From positions 14,465,001 to 14,529,000 of the forward strand of contig CM042027.1 of the NCBI GenBank assembly GCA_023525975.1: 64,000 nt of DNA, in the 5' to 3' direction. Positions 34,532 to 45,721 of this stretch are shown here, piece after piece. The stretch comes from Smallanthus sonchifolius (taxonomy: Eukaryota; Streptophyta; Magnoliopsida; Asterales; Asteraceae). Made by a program: the position numbers and the translations under genes. Within the stretch, counting starts at the first letter, position 1. Every line of letters starts with the position of its first letter. The notes under the pieces are model-generated. The model ran no database searches. It was not told the DNA's origin and was given only the letters and a program-made list of their open reading frames with translations.

Positions 34532-35030
34532 GGGAGAGGTTCAAATAAGAAATAGTTTTTCGCTAAGAAATCTAAGAAATGACCAAAACGCTAAAAACTG
34601 ATATCAAACGAACTCTGATTGAGCTCATTTCAGCGGCGTTGGAACCGTATCATCGAACTCTACCATCTTAACTTTTAGGGTTTAGCGTTTAAGGTTTAGA
34701 TTTTACGTTTGAATTTTTGGTTTTTAGTCTTATGGTTTAGCCTTTCGGGGGTGGGGTGGGGGGTTTAGGTTTTTGGGGGTGGGTGGGGGCGGGTTTAGGT
34801 TTTTTTTTTTGGGGGGGGGGGGGGTTAGGTTTTTGCGGGGTGGTAGTGGTGATTTTAGGCTTTTTGGGGTAGATTGGAGGGGGGTTTAGGTTTTTGGGGG
34901 TGCGGGTGGAGGGGGTTTAGGTGTTTAGGTCCGGATTAGGGTTCGATGAGACGGTACCAACGTCGCTGGAATGAGCTCAATCGGAGTTCGTTTGACCACT
35001 TCTTAGCGAAAAACCACTTCTTAGTGGAAC
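34532..35030. mobile_element. Foldback element with G-rich telomere-like centre
   Basis: Outer arms carry TTTTTCGCTAAGAA (34555) and TTCTTAGCGAAAAA (34999). Inner arms 34603-34660 and 34934-34994 pair over about 55 bp, sharing CAAACGAACTC and GATTGAGCTCATT. The loop (34670-34925) is a run of GGTTTAGG, GGGTTTAGG and poly-G segments on the plus strand. The element lies inside AC/TA microsatellites at both ends. Superfamily not determined. Confidence 0.65.
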
Positions 35031-35216
35031 ATATATATATATATACACATATATATAGAGGACGTATCAAATGAAAACCCTGAGTTGTTGTGAAAACCCA
35101 AAAACTCATTCTGGACCACTTACTAATTTACAGACAAAACTCTATTTCTACAGAAGAAATAATTGAGGAAGATTCACGTGAACTGGATCCCACTCACGAG
35201 TACATTGATTGAAAAA

Positions 35217-35298
35217 GTTACGTATGCCCTTACGTAATAAAAAATGACAGATGTCTTCCTTATCTTTGTTGTTTTCTTTTGTAAATGTCTATATAAGT
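35217..35298 (+). promoter_or_regulatory. 35S-like promoter of virus A
   Basis: Paired TTACGTATGCCCTTACGTAA resembles the as-1 element bound by TGA bZIP factors. About 50 bp downstream is TATA box TCTATATAAG (35288-35297). That spacing matches the arrangement of caulimovirus 35S-type promoters. A leader of about 470 nt follows, with AATAAA near 35447 as a possible poly(A) signal. Confidence 0.65.
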
Positions 35299-35692
35299 AG
35301 AAGGAAGGGAGAAAGGGCATCAATTCCATCATCAATTCCACCCATAATAATCCCTACCCCCCTTGTAATTTAAATGTCTGAGTAGTTTCTCTCTTAAGGA
35401 GAAATGTTGTAAGATATCAAGAAGTTCTTGGAAGAACAGTTATGAAATAAAATATTTCTTCTTTTATCATTAGCCTACCTCTTAATTTTGTTATAAAACC
35501 TGGAGTCCTGGAGCCATAAAAAGTATCGCTGTGGCAGGAGGCCTTAGGGAAGAAATGGTTGGATTGGTCCCTTATAACATGACGACCAGAGATGTCATAA
35601 TGATAATCAACGTATTTTCATAATTGTTCTTTACTTCTTAGATATTTTACTCATTTTTCCTTAAATCTCACAAAAAGAGTTTCTTTTCTTAA

Positions 35693-35771
35693 AAAATTAT
35701 CTTTTTCGCAAGAAAAATCTTATGATTCCGCAAAATTATCATTTTCGCAAGAAAAATCTTATGATTCCGCA
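35693..35771 (+). repeat. 39-bp direct duplication beside the primer site
   Basis: AAAATTATC, then TTTTCGCAAGAAAAATC and TTATGATTCCGCA, occurs twice in tandem with one or two differences. It ends only 3-4 bp before the primer-binding site. TTTTCGCAAGAAAA in each unit can fold into a small hairpin. Confidence 0.9.
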
Positions 35772-35774
35772 ATT

Positions 35775-35788
35775 TGGTATCAGAGCCA
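35775..35788 (+). other. tRNA-Met primer-binding site of virus A
   Basis: TGGTATCAGAGCCA is the conserved caulimovirid minus-strand primer site, complementary to the 3' end of initiator tRNA-Met. It marks the conventional zero point of the genome, 51 nt before the movement protein ATG. Confidence 0.92.
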
Positions 35789-35838
35789 CTAAAATAAATA
35801 AATTTTAAAAAAATGAAAAAGGTTTTCAATCAGATTAT

Positions 35839-36703
35839 ATGATTAATTTTGACCAATTAACAAAAATCAACAAGCTCAAATTCAAGCTTGATACTAAACA
35901 GGTTTTTAATCAACCTACCAGTTTACAGAGTTTAGTTTTAAAAGCTTTCTATAGAAAAAATAAAATATTTTATTGTTTCAATACTGAAGAACTTTCAGTA
36001 GACATAAAAGATACTTCTGGAGAAGTATTTTTACCACTCATAACAAAAGGAGAAATAGCAAAGAGACTTTTGTCTATCAAACCTGAGTTAAGAAAATCCA
36101 TAAATATGGTGCATATAGGGGCAGTAAAAATCCTTTTAAAAGCACAATTCAGAGATGGAATTAATTTTCTTATAAAAATGGCTCTTGTTGATAATAGAAT
36201 CATCAACAGACACGATGCCCTTCTAGGAGCAGTACAAGGAAATTTAGCATATGGCAAATTTATGTTTACCATATATCCTAAGTTTGCTTTACATCGAGAT
36301 TCAATATATTTCGATAAAACACTAAGTTTCATACATCAGTGTGAAAGAACTAATCTGGTGGAACCACGAAATAAAGTATTTACGATTAATTACTTAATCT
36401 CTTATGCTCTAACTAATAGCACTCATTCAATTGAAGAAAGAATATAACTATCCAAGACATATTCTCAGATATTAGCACCATTGAAGAAAGTAAGTTCTCT
36501 GAACCTTCACAAATACAAGAAAATTGGGCAATTAATATAACTCGAAATAAGCAAATTCTAGGATCTAAACCTAGACATAGTTTTTCAGGAAACTCTTTAA
36601 GAATAGGAGAATCTAGTTCTACTGGATTACAATTAATACGATCTATGTCTGAAAGAATAGACAAGTATGGAGAAATTCTTAAAGAAGCTATTGGAAAATA
36701 ATA
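35839..36703 (+). pseudogene. Movement protein (30K superfamily), virus A
   Basis: The first frame (35839-36447, 202 codons) contains the 30K core: VHIGAVKILLKAQFRDGIN, then the LLGAVQGNLAYGKFMFTIYP region. Near 36445 a frameshift moves the tail into another frame, which continues to TAA at about 36701 with IRSMSERIDKYGEILKEAIG. 30K proteins enlarge plasmodesmata for cell-to-cell virus movement. The start follows the primer site closely and no other ATG fits better. The frameshift inactivates the C-terminal part. Confidence 0.82.
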
Positions 36704-36749
36704 TCTTTAAAAACAACTCTAGAGGTATTAGAAATCTTAGATCCATAAC

Positions 36750-37055
36750 ATGAGCTCTCTTGTGAGAATTGAAGAATTAGTTAAAGAATTAATTAATAAA
36801 GTAGAAAATCTATCTACTAATGAAAATCTAGAAGCAATTGCTGTAAAAATTATCAAAGAAATTTCTGAAAAAACTGATAAGAAAGAAATACAAATCCATT
36901 AATACTGGAAAAAATAAAGAAAAAACTTCAAATGAAGAAAAAAGAAAATTTCAAAAATACTCTTTTCCTAACTTTAATGTTGAAAATTCATCCTTAGGAA
37001 GTTCTAAAAGCCCAAACGCCCTAAAATGGCCTTTTGGATCAACCACAAATGACTA
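36750..37055 (+). pseudogene. Virion-associated-like protein, virus A
   Basis: ATG at 36750 opens SSLVRIEELVKELINKVENL and LEAIAVKIIKEISEKTDKK, a heptad-like coiled coil. A stop and frame shift near 36900 are followed by FQKYSFPNFNVENSSLGSS and PNALKWPFGS. An N-terminal coiled coil with a Pro/Gly-rich C-terminal tail is the layout of the caulimovirus virion-associated protein, which binds the capsid through the tail. Position between MP and CP fits. Confidence 0.6.
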
Positions 37056-37282
37056 ACAAAAGTCAGATGAGAATTTCTTTTCGAAAAATAAATACAAAAA
37101 TTGGAAGATGTTATTTACTCTATCAGAACACCATCCAAAGGATCATGGAACTCCATAACAACTGGACTATTCATCCAAAACAAAAATTAAATGAGTTATC
37201 TCATTTATATAAGCAAAAGCATTATCTTAAAAAAGAAATACAAGAACTTGAGAATAAAAAAGTTATCCTATCTTGCGGTTAA
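37034..37282 (+). CDS. Small ORF upstream of coat protein, virus A, function unknown
   Basis: 82 codons, overlapping the end of the virion-associated-like frame and ending TAA immediately before the coat protein ATG at 37283. Basic and Gln/Lys-rich with a helical C-terminal half (HYLKKEIQELENKK). Direct stop/start adjacency suggests a genuine viral cistron translated by reinitiation. Could alternatively be an N-terminal remnant of the coat protein frame. Confidence 0.45.
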   Translation: MDQPQMTNKSQMRISFRKINTKIGRCYLLYQNTIQRIMELHNNWTIHPKQKLNELSHLYKQKHYLKKEIQELENKKVILSCG

Positions 37283-40200
37283 ATGATTTCCATCACGCAA
37301 AAGCTAGAACAAATTTTTAATGAACAGCTAGAAATTCTTTCAGCTGAACAAATAAATGAACTTGTTCAACTAATGTCCCTAAGTAACGAAGAATGTGAAC
37401 AAAAAATTTCTGAAAATAAGGAATTAAAAGAAAAATATTTTCCAGAAATCAAAGATCAGGTTTTTATTGTTCAAGAACCCAAAACTGAAGAAAAATACTC
37501 TTCTGAAGAGGAAGAAGAAGAAACCCCAACATACAATAATAGGATGAACCAAACTAATGCTAGTAGTAGTAGTTACAAAAAATCCTATAGAAAAAAGAAT
37601 ACAGAATTTTCTATGCCCTATCACAAAGGCATACCTAGTTCTGGTAATGGTAGTTCAACTACAATTGACACCATTAAAATAGACTGTATCTTCGATCTTG
37701 AAAAAAGAAAAGAAGTTATAGACAAATGGAATACTGAGATTAGCCTAATAATCCAGTCTAATCCATAAGAATTTTCTAAATCTAAGGCTTTGTTATTATT
37801 AATCGAACACAAATCAGCAGGAATTATCCAAGATTTCATTAAAGGAACGGCTTGGAACGAAGATCTGCATGGTGAAGATCTTTTTGATCAAATTATTAAC
37901 GCCATCTATATGATGTTTTTAGGTCTCGATTTAATTACAAATAAAGACCATGAAAATAAAAAAACTGCTTGAAAAAGCAAGACAATTTCTAACCAAATCA
38001 CAACTTTGTGATATATGTCTCCTTGACAACTTTACTTGTCTATTTGAGCAAAACTTATACAAGCTAAGTACAGGAGAATACCACTCTTGGATAGAAGCAT
38101 ACTTAATGAAAATTCCTATTGTTGGTGAAAAGGCCAAAGAACAATGGAATAAAGAAAAGAACAATCTAACTATGCATTCCCTCGGATTTGCTATAAGGAT
38201 TGTTAAAGAAGAAATTGCAGTTTATTGTGATCTCTCCAACAAACAAAAACAGTTAAAGAAATTTAACAAAAACTGTTGTAAAAAATTAATAGAAGAGCCA
38301 CAGTTATCTTTTGGTTGTGATCTAATCAAAGAAAAAATATATCAAAAAGAAATATAAGAAAAAATATAAAACAAAAAGAAGGTTTTGGAAAACTAAGAAA
38401 AGAAAATTTACTCCGGGAAAATACTTTTCTAACGAAAAACCAAAGGTTTGCCCTCAAGGAAAAAAAAAATGTCGTTGCTGGATATGCTCTGAAGAAAGAC
38501 ATTATGCCAACGAATGTCCTAATAAACAAAAATTTCTAGAAAAAACAAAGCTCATTTTAGAAGCCGAAAATGAAGGATATTTTCCTTCAGAAGACGATTT
38601 TGAGGGCTATATGCAAGTATATTTGTGACATCTGGCAATTTCAGGTTAACTCCGTTAACTCAAACCTCGTTAGTTCAAACATTATTCATTGCAAACTCAG
38701 TTATCTCAGTTAGTCACACGTGCATGTCATTTAATTAAGTTAATTAAATATGTCAGTTAGTTCACACACGACGAATCGCACTCGAGTCTAACCCGGAACG
38801 TTGGTGATTAATCAAGATTAATATTACAAATATTTAATAATTTATATTTAATATAAATTATGTGAATTTTATGTGATTACGTGAAATTACGTGAGTTATG
38901 TGAATATTATGGTTATCGTACGTGCTTATCGTGTATTAATCGTACTTAGTATTCTTATAAATATTAGAGCTTTTATAAAAATAAAAATCGAAATTGTCAA
39001 TTATTAATTAAGTGTTACTTAATTAATTAGAGTTTATGAGCCTTAATTAAACCTGAAGCCCAACTTAAAAACCCATTAGTGCATGTATTATATAAAGAAC
39101 TTAAAAAAAAATAAACATCAACCCTACCCCATCCTAGCCGTCGCGATCTCCCACCCCCATTCCCTCTTTTGGCCGAGATCTTCAAAGCACCCAAACACAC
39201 ATCGATCGAGCTCCAATCGTGAAACCGGAAGTGGATACGTGCTAGTCTAGGCATTCCTAACACTCCTACGTAAGTCGTTTCATCAAATTCCGTCACTTTT
39301 TCATTATGATTTTTATGATCGAAACCCTAGTTCATCCAAACTTGATATTTTTGAAATATATTAATGAATTGGTTAATTGATTTGTAGTATTGTATCGTAT
39401 TGGTGATTTTATAAAAATATGTGAAACCCTAGTTTCCATACGAGGTGTAAATTTAGATTTGTTGATTATGTGAAGTATAAGAATTGCATGCTAGACGTGG
39501 ATTATGATTAATATAGTTATAATTATATTAGTTGAAAGATTTGGGATTGATTAGACATGCTAATTGTGTAAACAAAGCATGTAATGGATGACTTACTAAA
39601 AGGGGAAACTTTGTTGAAAGATGATTTTTGAATGTGAAGGTTTCTAAGTGTGTATGATGCTATTATTTGACTCCAGTATGTTAGTATGGTTGTATTAATG
39701 ATTGTTAACGTGTTGTTGAATGCAAATAGATTAAATAAATCATAGGTTACTAAAAGTAGAAACTTTGTGTTTTGGAACTTGATGTCTAAACTTAATGAGG
39801 TGTGGTATGATAATCTGTTAAGCATAAGCATGTGTAGATAGACATGGGATGTTGATACGAACGTGTTATAGATAATGTGATTCATTTGAAAGCAAACATG
39901 AGTTTATATATTTTTTTAAAATAATAAATAAATGTAACGTGTATTGTTGACGTAGTTTGCCATGCTAAATTAGTTATGACTTAGGTAGCATGAAACGTGA
40001 ATTATTTGTGTGCTAAGCGTGTTTTTATACGAGTCAAACATTTAATCACTAAACGGGTCACCAACGGGTCGTCGAGTCAAACTTGGTAAAACTTAGTCAA
40101 ACTTAGTCAAACTTGGTCAAACTTGGTTAAACTAATGAATATTTTCTAAACATTTAAAACAATGAGATTGTTTGGATATTTAGGGTTCCTATTGTCTTGC

Positions 40201-41134
40201 ACAAACACACACTTATAAACCGATGTTTATAGGTGGCAGTTAGTTGTCAAGCATTCTAAGTTCGCTTTCTTTCGCACGCACGCTAAGGTGAGTTTCACGG
40301 CCCCTTTTCTTATGATTTAAACTTGGGGGAGAAAACATGGGTACAAACATTTAGATCTTACATTTCTTTTATATCACTTGTGTACTAAGCGCAAACATAT
40401 CATGCAAGTCCTTACTTATCGAACCGTTTAATATATGGGATAGCGAGATAATCTTGAGTAGTACTACTGGGCATTGACAAGCCCCACCCGCGTTAGTCGC
40501 GCTAACACGACAGGTAGTCGAACGGGTGTAACATTGACCTAAACATTTACCATTGATCATGATAGTCATGGTAGGAGGCAGTTCAAACATAAACAGTCAG
40601 CTTCGGTGTCGAAACTCTTTAGTAACATGTAACTAGGTTAGCTACCTATGATATAAATTGTAAATGGTTTTATCTAGTAAACTTTACAAACATTGAAACC
40701 TGTGAACTCACCAACCTAGTGTTGACACGTTTTAGCATGTTTTCTCAGGTCATTAAGGTACAAGCACAAGCTAAGGCATGCATGCATTCGAAGTCCATCA
40801 TTTTTCAAACTCAAGAACTATTTATTTTAATTATTGTTGAATTGTTTATTTTTGGCGCGACTGTTTTGGCGCATGCTTTTCATCTAACTTTTCGCTTCCG
40901 CAAGTCTTACATTAAATAAGTGTTTTCATTACTAGTGTTGCATCGTGACTATGAACAATACTAGTGGTTTTCTTAAACTCATATAGAGTCGTTCAAAGTA
41001 ACTAATGACTGAGATCCTTGTATGTCACGCTCCTAACGGTAAAACTCCGTTAGTGGATTTTGGGGGTGTGACAATATTCTTCAGAAATAAAGTATGACTC
41101 ATCCTCTGAAACAACTACAGACAGTACAGAATGA
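37283..41134 (+). pseudogene. Coat protein (gag-like), virus A, interrupted by a solo LTR
   Basis: Coding sequence is spread over three frames (37283-37768, about 37770-37972, 37950-38623) and resumes after the LTR at 41079. An acidic N-terminus (SSEEEEEET) precedes the shell region (LLDNFTCLFEQNLYKLSTGE, IPIVGEKAKEQW). A Lys-rich tract and a zinc knuckle CWICSEERHYANEC (C-x2-C-x4-H-x4-C) follow. The acidic C-terminal end after the LTR stops at TGA 41132-41134, overlapping the polymerase ATG as ATGA. The knuckle binds pregenomic RNA during packaging. Confidence 0.82.
38624..41073. mobile_element. Solo LTR, 2,450 bp, inserted in the virus A coat protein
   Basis: Begins TGTGACATCTGG and ends GGGGGTGTGACA (TG...CA), flanked by perfect 5-bp duplication ATATT (38619-38623 and 41074-41078). 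It contains TATA box TTATATAAAG near 39090 followed by a C-rich leader, as expected of an LTR promoter in plus orientation. No gag-pol or second LTR remains, so it arose by LTR-LTR recombination. A Gypsy origin is likely from size, not proven. Confidence 0.9.
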
Positions 41135-43109
41135 GCAAAACTAACAATTCATATTTCTGTCAAAATCTTCAAAAAGAAAACGAATTAGTTTATTCAAATA
41201 TAACTAATCCAAATTTCATTTATATAAAAGGAAAATTTTTCTTAAAAGTCTATAAAGCTATAACTCTACATTGTTATGTAGACATATGAGCAAGTCTTTG
41301 TCTTGCAAGGAAATATGTTATTCCTGAAGATCTTATGGGAAAACACTCCCAAAGATATCAAAGTAACAATTGCAAATCAAGAAACCATCAAATTAGACAA
41401 GGTTTGTAGAAACCTTATTGTCTATTTTTCAGGAGAACCATTTCCTATTCCTACTATCTATTAACAAGAGGCAGGAATAGATTTACTCCTTGGAAATAAT
41501 TTCTGTCAATTATATGGGCCTTTTACCCGGTGGTTAGATAGAATATCTTTTCACCTTAACCAAGAAATTATTTTGATTAAGAAAATAACAAAAGCTTTTC
41601 AATTCAGAAAACCTGAATTTCTTGAATCAATGAAAAAGGATTCAAAAATAAAACAAATCCCTGGTACCAATATAACTCAAGAAGTTATAAAACCAGAAGA
41701 AAAATATTTTCTTGAAATACAAAAATATCAAAAAATTGAAGCTTTACTCGAAAAGGTTTGCTCAGAAAACCCTATCGACCCAGAAAAATTCAAAAATTGG
41801 ATGAAAGCGTCAATAGAATTAATAGATCCAAAAACCGTAATCAGGGTAAAACCCATGAAATACAGTCCACAGGATAGAAATGAATTTAATAAACAAATTA
41901 AAGAATTACTTGATCTCAAGTTAATTATTCCAAGTAAATCTCCTTATATGTCTCCAGCATTCTTAGTTGAAAATGAGATTGAAAAAAGAAGAGGAAAAAA
42001 ACATATGGTTGTAAACTATAAAGCAATCAATACAACCACTAAAGGAGACAGCCATAACCTTCCTTGTATGCAGGAATTATTAAACCTCTTAAGAGGAAAA
42101 TCCATTTTTTCCAGTTTCGATTGCAAAAGTGGTTTCTGGCAAGTATTGCTAGATGAAGAATCTCAGCTTTTAACGGCGTTCACATACTATCAATGGAAGG
42201 TAGTTCCTTTTGGATTAAAACAGGCTCCTAGCATATTTCAAAGACATATGCAAAATGCTCTAAGAAGATTAGAAAATTATTGTACCGTCTATGTTGATGA
42301 TATTATAGTTTTCTCAAACTCTGAAGACAAACACTATTTTCATGTTTTATCAGTTTTAAAAACAATTGAAAAATATGGAATAATTTTGTCAAAAAAGAAG
42401 CCTAATCTCTTTAAAACAAAGATAAACTTTTTAGGTCTTGAAATAGACCAAGGAACTCATTGTCCACAAAAACATATCTTAGAAATTTTGCATAAATTAA
42501 AAGAAAAAATTGAAGATAAGAAACATCTTCAAAGATTTTTAGGTGTTCTAACCTATGCAGAAAGCTACATTCCCAAGCTCGCAGAGCTTAGAAAACCTTT
42601 ACAATTAAAATTAAAAAAAGGATTATATTTGGGAAAGGAAACAATCCGATACGGATTACATTAAAAAGATAAAGAAAAACTTAATGAGTTTTCCAAAACT
42701 TTATCTTCCAAAAGATAAGGATTTTCTTATAATTGAAACCGATGCCCCAAACGACTTTTGGAGAGGAATTTTGAAAGCTAAAACAGCTGAAAGAGAAGAA
42801 ATATGCAAGTATACTTCGGGAAGCTTCAAACCAGCTGAATGAAATTACCATAGCAATGAAAAAGAATTACTTGTTTTAAAAAACACTATCTCAAAATTTT
42901 CTATTTATCTCACTCCTGTAAAATTTCTAGTCAGGACAGATAATAAGAATTTTACTTATTTCCTTAAAACAAAAATTTCTAGAGATAACAAACAAGGACG
43001 TCTTGTCAGATGAAAAATGTGGTTTTCAAGATACTCTTTTGATATTGAACACCTCGAAGGGTCAGAAAATGTGTTAGCTGATTGTTTGACACGTGACTTC
43101 CAAACGTAA
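41131..43109 (+). pseudogene. Polymerase polyprotein (protease-RT-RNase H), virus A
   Basis: ATG at 41131 overlaps the coat stop. The protease region has YVDI then a stop where D-(T/S)-G is expected (TGA near 41287), then a further stop at about 41462. RT is open from 41573 to 42664: PFGLKQAPSIFQRHMQNA and the catalytic YVDDIIVFS near 42290. After a frame break, RNase H motifs follow: ETDAPNDFWRG, SNEKELLVLKNTI and VRTDNKNF. It ends ADCLTRDFQT at TAA 43107-43109. The protein copies pregenomic RNA into DNA. The protease stop and frameshift show it is dead. Confidence 0.88.
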
Positions 43110-43138
43110 GCAATGACGTAATCTTTTTCTATAAATAC
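43104..43138 (+). promoter_or_regulatory. 19S-like promoter of virus A
   Basis: ACGTAAGCAATGACGTAA (43104-43121) is a close match to an as-1 element. TATA box TCTATAAATAC (43128-43138) follows 6 bp later. It overlaps the polymerase stop and lies about 65 bp before the transactivator ATG at 43201. Confidence 0.65.
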
Positions 43139-43200
43139 AATGCATCTCTTCTTCAAAAATCATAACTTCAAATTAAAAAATATTTTTTTAAGAAAAAGGG

Positions 43201-43765
43201 ATGGAAGAAGAACTCAAGGCATTACGTCTAAAAGAAAAAATTCTTTTGATAGAATTACAAGCTGTTTAACAGCAAATTGCGTTATATGATGAAAATCTTA
43301 ATGTTACAACTGTAAATTCTGTACAGGAAGACAAAAGTTTAAAAACAGAATATATTCCTTTACAAACGGCTAAAGGTAAAGAAACATCAAGTCCGTTGAT
43401 CCCTGATGCTTTGGGAAAAAGAATGAAAGGTGCAAATGATGAGCCACAATCATCATCTAGTCCGGAGGCAAACGGCTCCGGTAAAGACGAATCAAATCTG
43501 TTCGCGGCTGATAGTTTGCCAAAAACTATTAAGTTGAGACCAACCTATGCTCAGAAAGTTACATCTCCTGAAAATCATAAATCACGTTTTTAAGTAATTT
43601 TTGATGGAGAACACAGAGGAATTTATGAAGACTGGGTTATTGTATCCAAATACGTCCAACACTCCTCAGTTCCGTTCAAAAAATTTGGATCATTGCTGCA
43701 AGCTCAGCAAGAAGCCACAAGATATTCCGCTCAGTTCGGAAAGAAAGAGATACCTATAAAGTGAA
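43201..43765 (+). pseudogene. Transactivator/viroplasmin, virus A, truncated
   Basis: MEEELKALRLKEKILLIE starts at 43201. A stop (TAA near 43267) interrupts; 43396-43593 continues in frame to another TAA. The viroplasmin core follows in the same frame: VIFDGEHRGIYEDW and KKFGSLLQAQQEATRY. This is the RNase H N-terminal-like fold that binds nucleic acid in caulimovirus transactivators, which allow polycistronic translation and build virus factories. Beyond 43765 only broken fragments remain before lineage B begins. Confidence 0.75.
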
Positions 43766-43989
43766 AGAAAGATTGAAGAGCAAAAAGAAGAAGCCGATCT
43801 TATAGGACTCAACGAATTTCGAATGATTTGGTCCAAAGCCAGAGCTGTTAGTCCAAAAGATTTCGAAGTCGAATCTATTTATACATAAGACAAAAACACC
43901 AAAAGCTTATTCGTCTTCTCTCCTGGAGCAGATTCAATTTTAATTTATTCGGCCTTTTCCGCCGGATTGATTAAAATATGATATACCAC

Positions 43990-45721
43990 AAATAAATATA
44001 AATCCACAACACATTAAATCTAGAGATTTTGTCTTCGGATTAATATTTATACTAGGACTAAATGGTGCAATTACTATAACAAGAAATTTCATAACTATTA
44101 GTAAACAAATTTACAGTTTCCCAACCTTTAGATATAAAAGCATGAATGAAATTGCTCACAAAAGAGGAGAAAATGGAAATTTAGAATTCTTAAACAAAAA
44201 TAAAAGACAAAATGTTGCAGAAAATGAATCTCTGCAATTACTTATCAACTTTATAAATCATGAATTAGAAAAAGGGAAAGATATAACAAAAAGTATAAAT
44301 CACCCTATAACCCTACACCTAGAAAAACTAGGGGACTAATAGGAGAAAATATTACAAACTCTAAAGTCAAGTATGCCTGTAAGTTTAAAATAAAAAACCC
44401 AAACATAACAATAAGAAACAAAAATATAGAATATAGTCCCCTAGACAAAGAAGAATTTAGAACACAAATTCTCGAAATGACTAAACAAGGACTAATTAGG
44501 AAATCTGAAAGTCCTCACAGATCATCAGCTTTCATAGTTAAAAATCATAGTGAAATAAAAAGAGGTAAAACTAGAATCGTCTATAATTATAAAAGGTTAA
44601 ATGACAATACAGAAGACGATGGATACAATATACCCAATAAAGATAGTTTGATACAGTTAATACAAGATAATAAAATCTTTTCTAAATTTGATTTAAAATC
44701 AGGTTTTAATCAACTACACCTAGAAGAAGATTTTAAAAAATGGACAGCCTTCACATGTTCTAAAGGATTATACGAGTGGAACGTCCTTAGCTTTGGGCTA
44801 AAAAACGCTCATTTGATATTTCAAAGATTTATGGATAGTTTATTTCTCAAATACAAGTTTTGCTTAGTATATATAGACGATATACTAGTAGCAAGCAAAA
44901 CAATACAAGAACATGAAATACATTTACAACAAGTCTTTGAAGAAATAAAAAGAAACGGGATAGTAGTATCTAAAAAGAAAATGGAATTATTTAAAAGAAA
45001 AATCTCGTTCCTAGGATTAGAAATAGGAAATGAAAAAATCGAATTACAACAACACATTTCTACAAAAATTCTAGATTTTCCAGAAAAACTCACCAGTTTA
45101 AAACAAATACAAGCTTTTTTAGGATCGGTTAACTATGCTCGAAAATTTATCCCAAATCTTTCGAAATTAGTAGGACCATTATACAGTAAAACCACTAAAA
45201 ACGGACAAAGAAATTTTAATCAAGAAGATATTGTCTTGATAAAAAGAATTAAATAAAGGGTTAAAGAAATTAAACCTTTAGAACTACCACTTGTAACAGA
45301 TTACATAATCATAGAAACAGACGGATGCAAAGAAGGATGGGGAGCAGTTCTCTTTTGCAAACCAAATACACACAGCCATAAAAAAGACGAAAAAATTTGT
45401 TCTTACCAAAGTGGAAGTTTTAAAAATGTTACCACTTGGACAAGCCTTGATTTTGAAATACAAGCTTTGATAAATGCTTTAGAAAAATTCAAAATATTTT
45501 TACATAAAGATTTTACAGTCAGAACAGACTGTGAAGTAATTGTAAAATTTATTAAAAATGATCAAAGCAAAAAGGCTAATAGAACAAGATGGGTAAATTT
45601 ATAAAATATAATACAAGGAAGTGGATATACAATACAATTTGAACATATTAAAGGTAAAGAAAATGGGATAGCAGATTTATTATCTCGCAATATTAACAAA
45701 CTGTTTTGTTCAGATGGATAA
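43990..45721 (+). pseudogene. Polymerase (RT-RNase H), virus B
   Basis: A protease-RT linker stretch (ISKQIYSFPTFRYKSMNEIA) runs into 44142-44339, then the RT frame 44477-45256. RT motifs: RIVYNYKRLND, KFDLKSGFNQLHLEEDFKKW, SFGLKNAHLIFQRFM and YIDDILVAS near 44870. The motif usually reading KNAP is KNAH. A TAA at 45254 interrupts; RNase H continues in frame with ETDGCKEGWGAVLF, SLDFEIQALINALEKF, VRTDCEVIVKF and GIADLLSRNI. Another stop lies near 45601. The final TAA (45719-45721) overlaps the transactivator ATG at 45714. Confidence 0.85.

Larger units (their letters stand above)
35080..43975 (+). mobile_element. Endogenous pararetrovirus A (caulimovirus-like), near full gene order
   Basis: The order promoter, leader, tRNA-Met primer site, movement protein, small virion-associated-like ORF, coat protein, AP-RT-RNase H and transactivator is that of the Caulimovirus group; I see no clear aphid transmission factor. 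Left and right limits are approximate. Tight ORF junctions survive (TAA/ATG at 37280-37285, ATGA at 41131-41134). The copy is broken by stops and shifts and split by a solo LTR at 38624-41073. Confidence 0.85.

Noticed and set aside
34740..34925. Interstitial telomere array
   Set aside because: Units are irregular (GGTTTAGG with variable G runs), not tandem TTTAGGG, and lie inside a foldback element.
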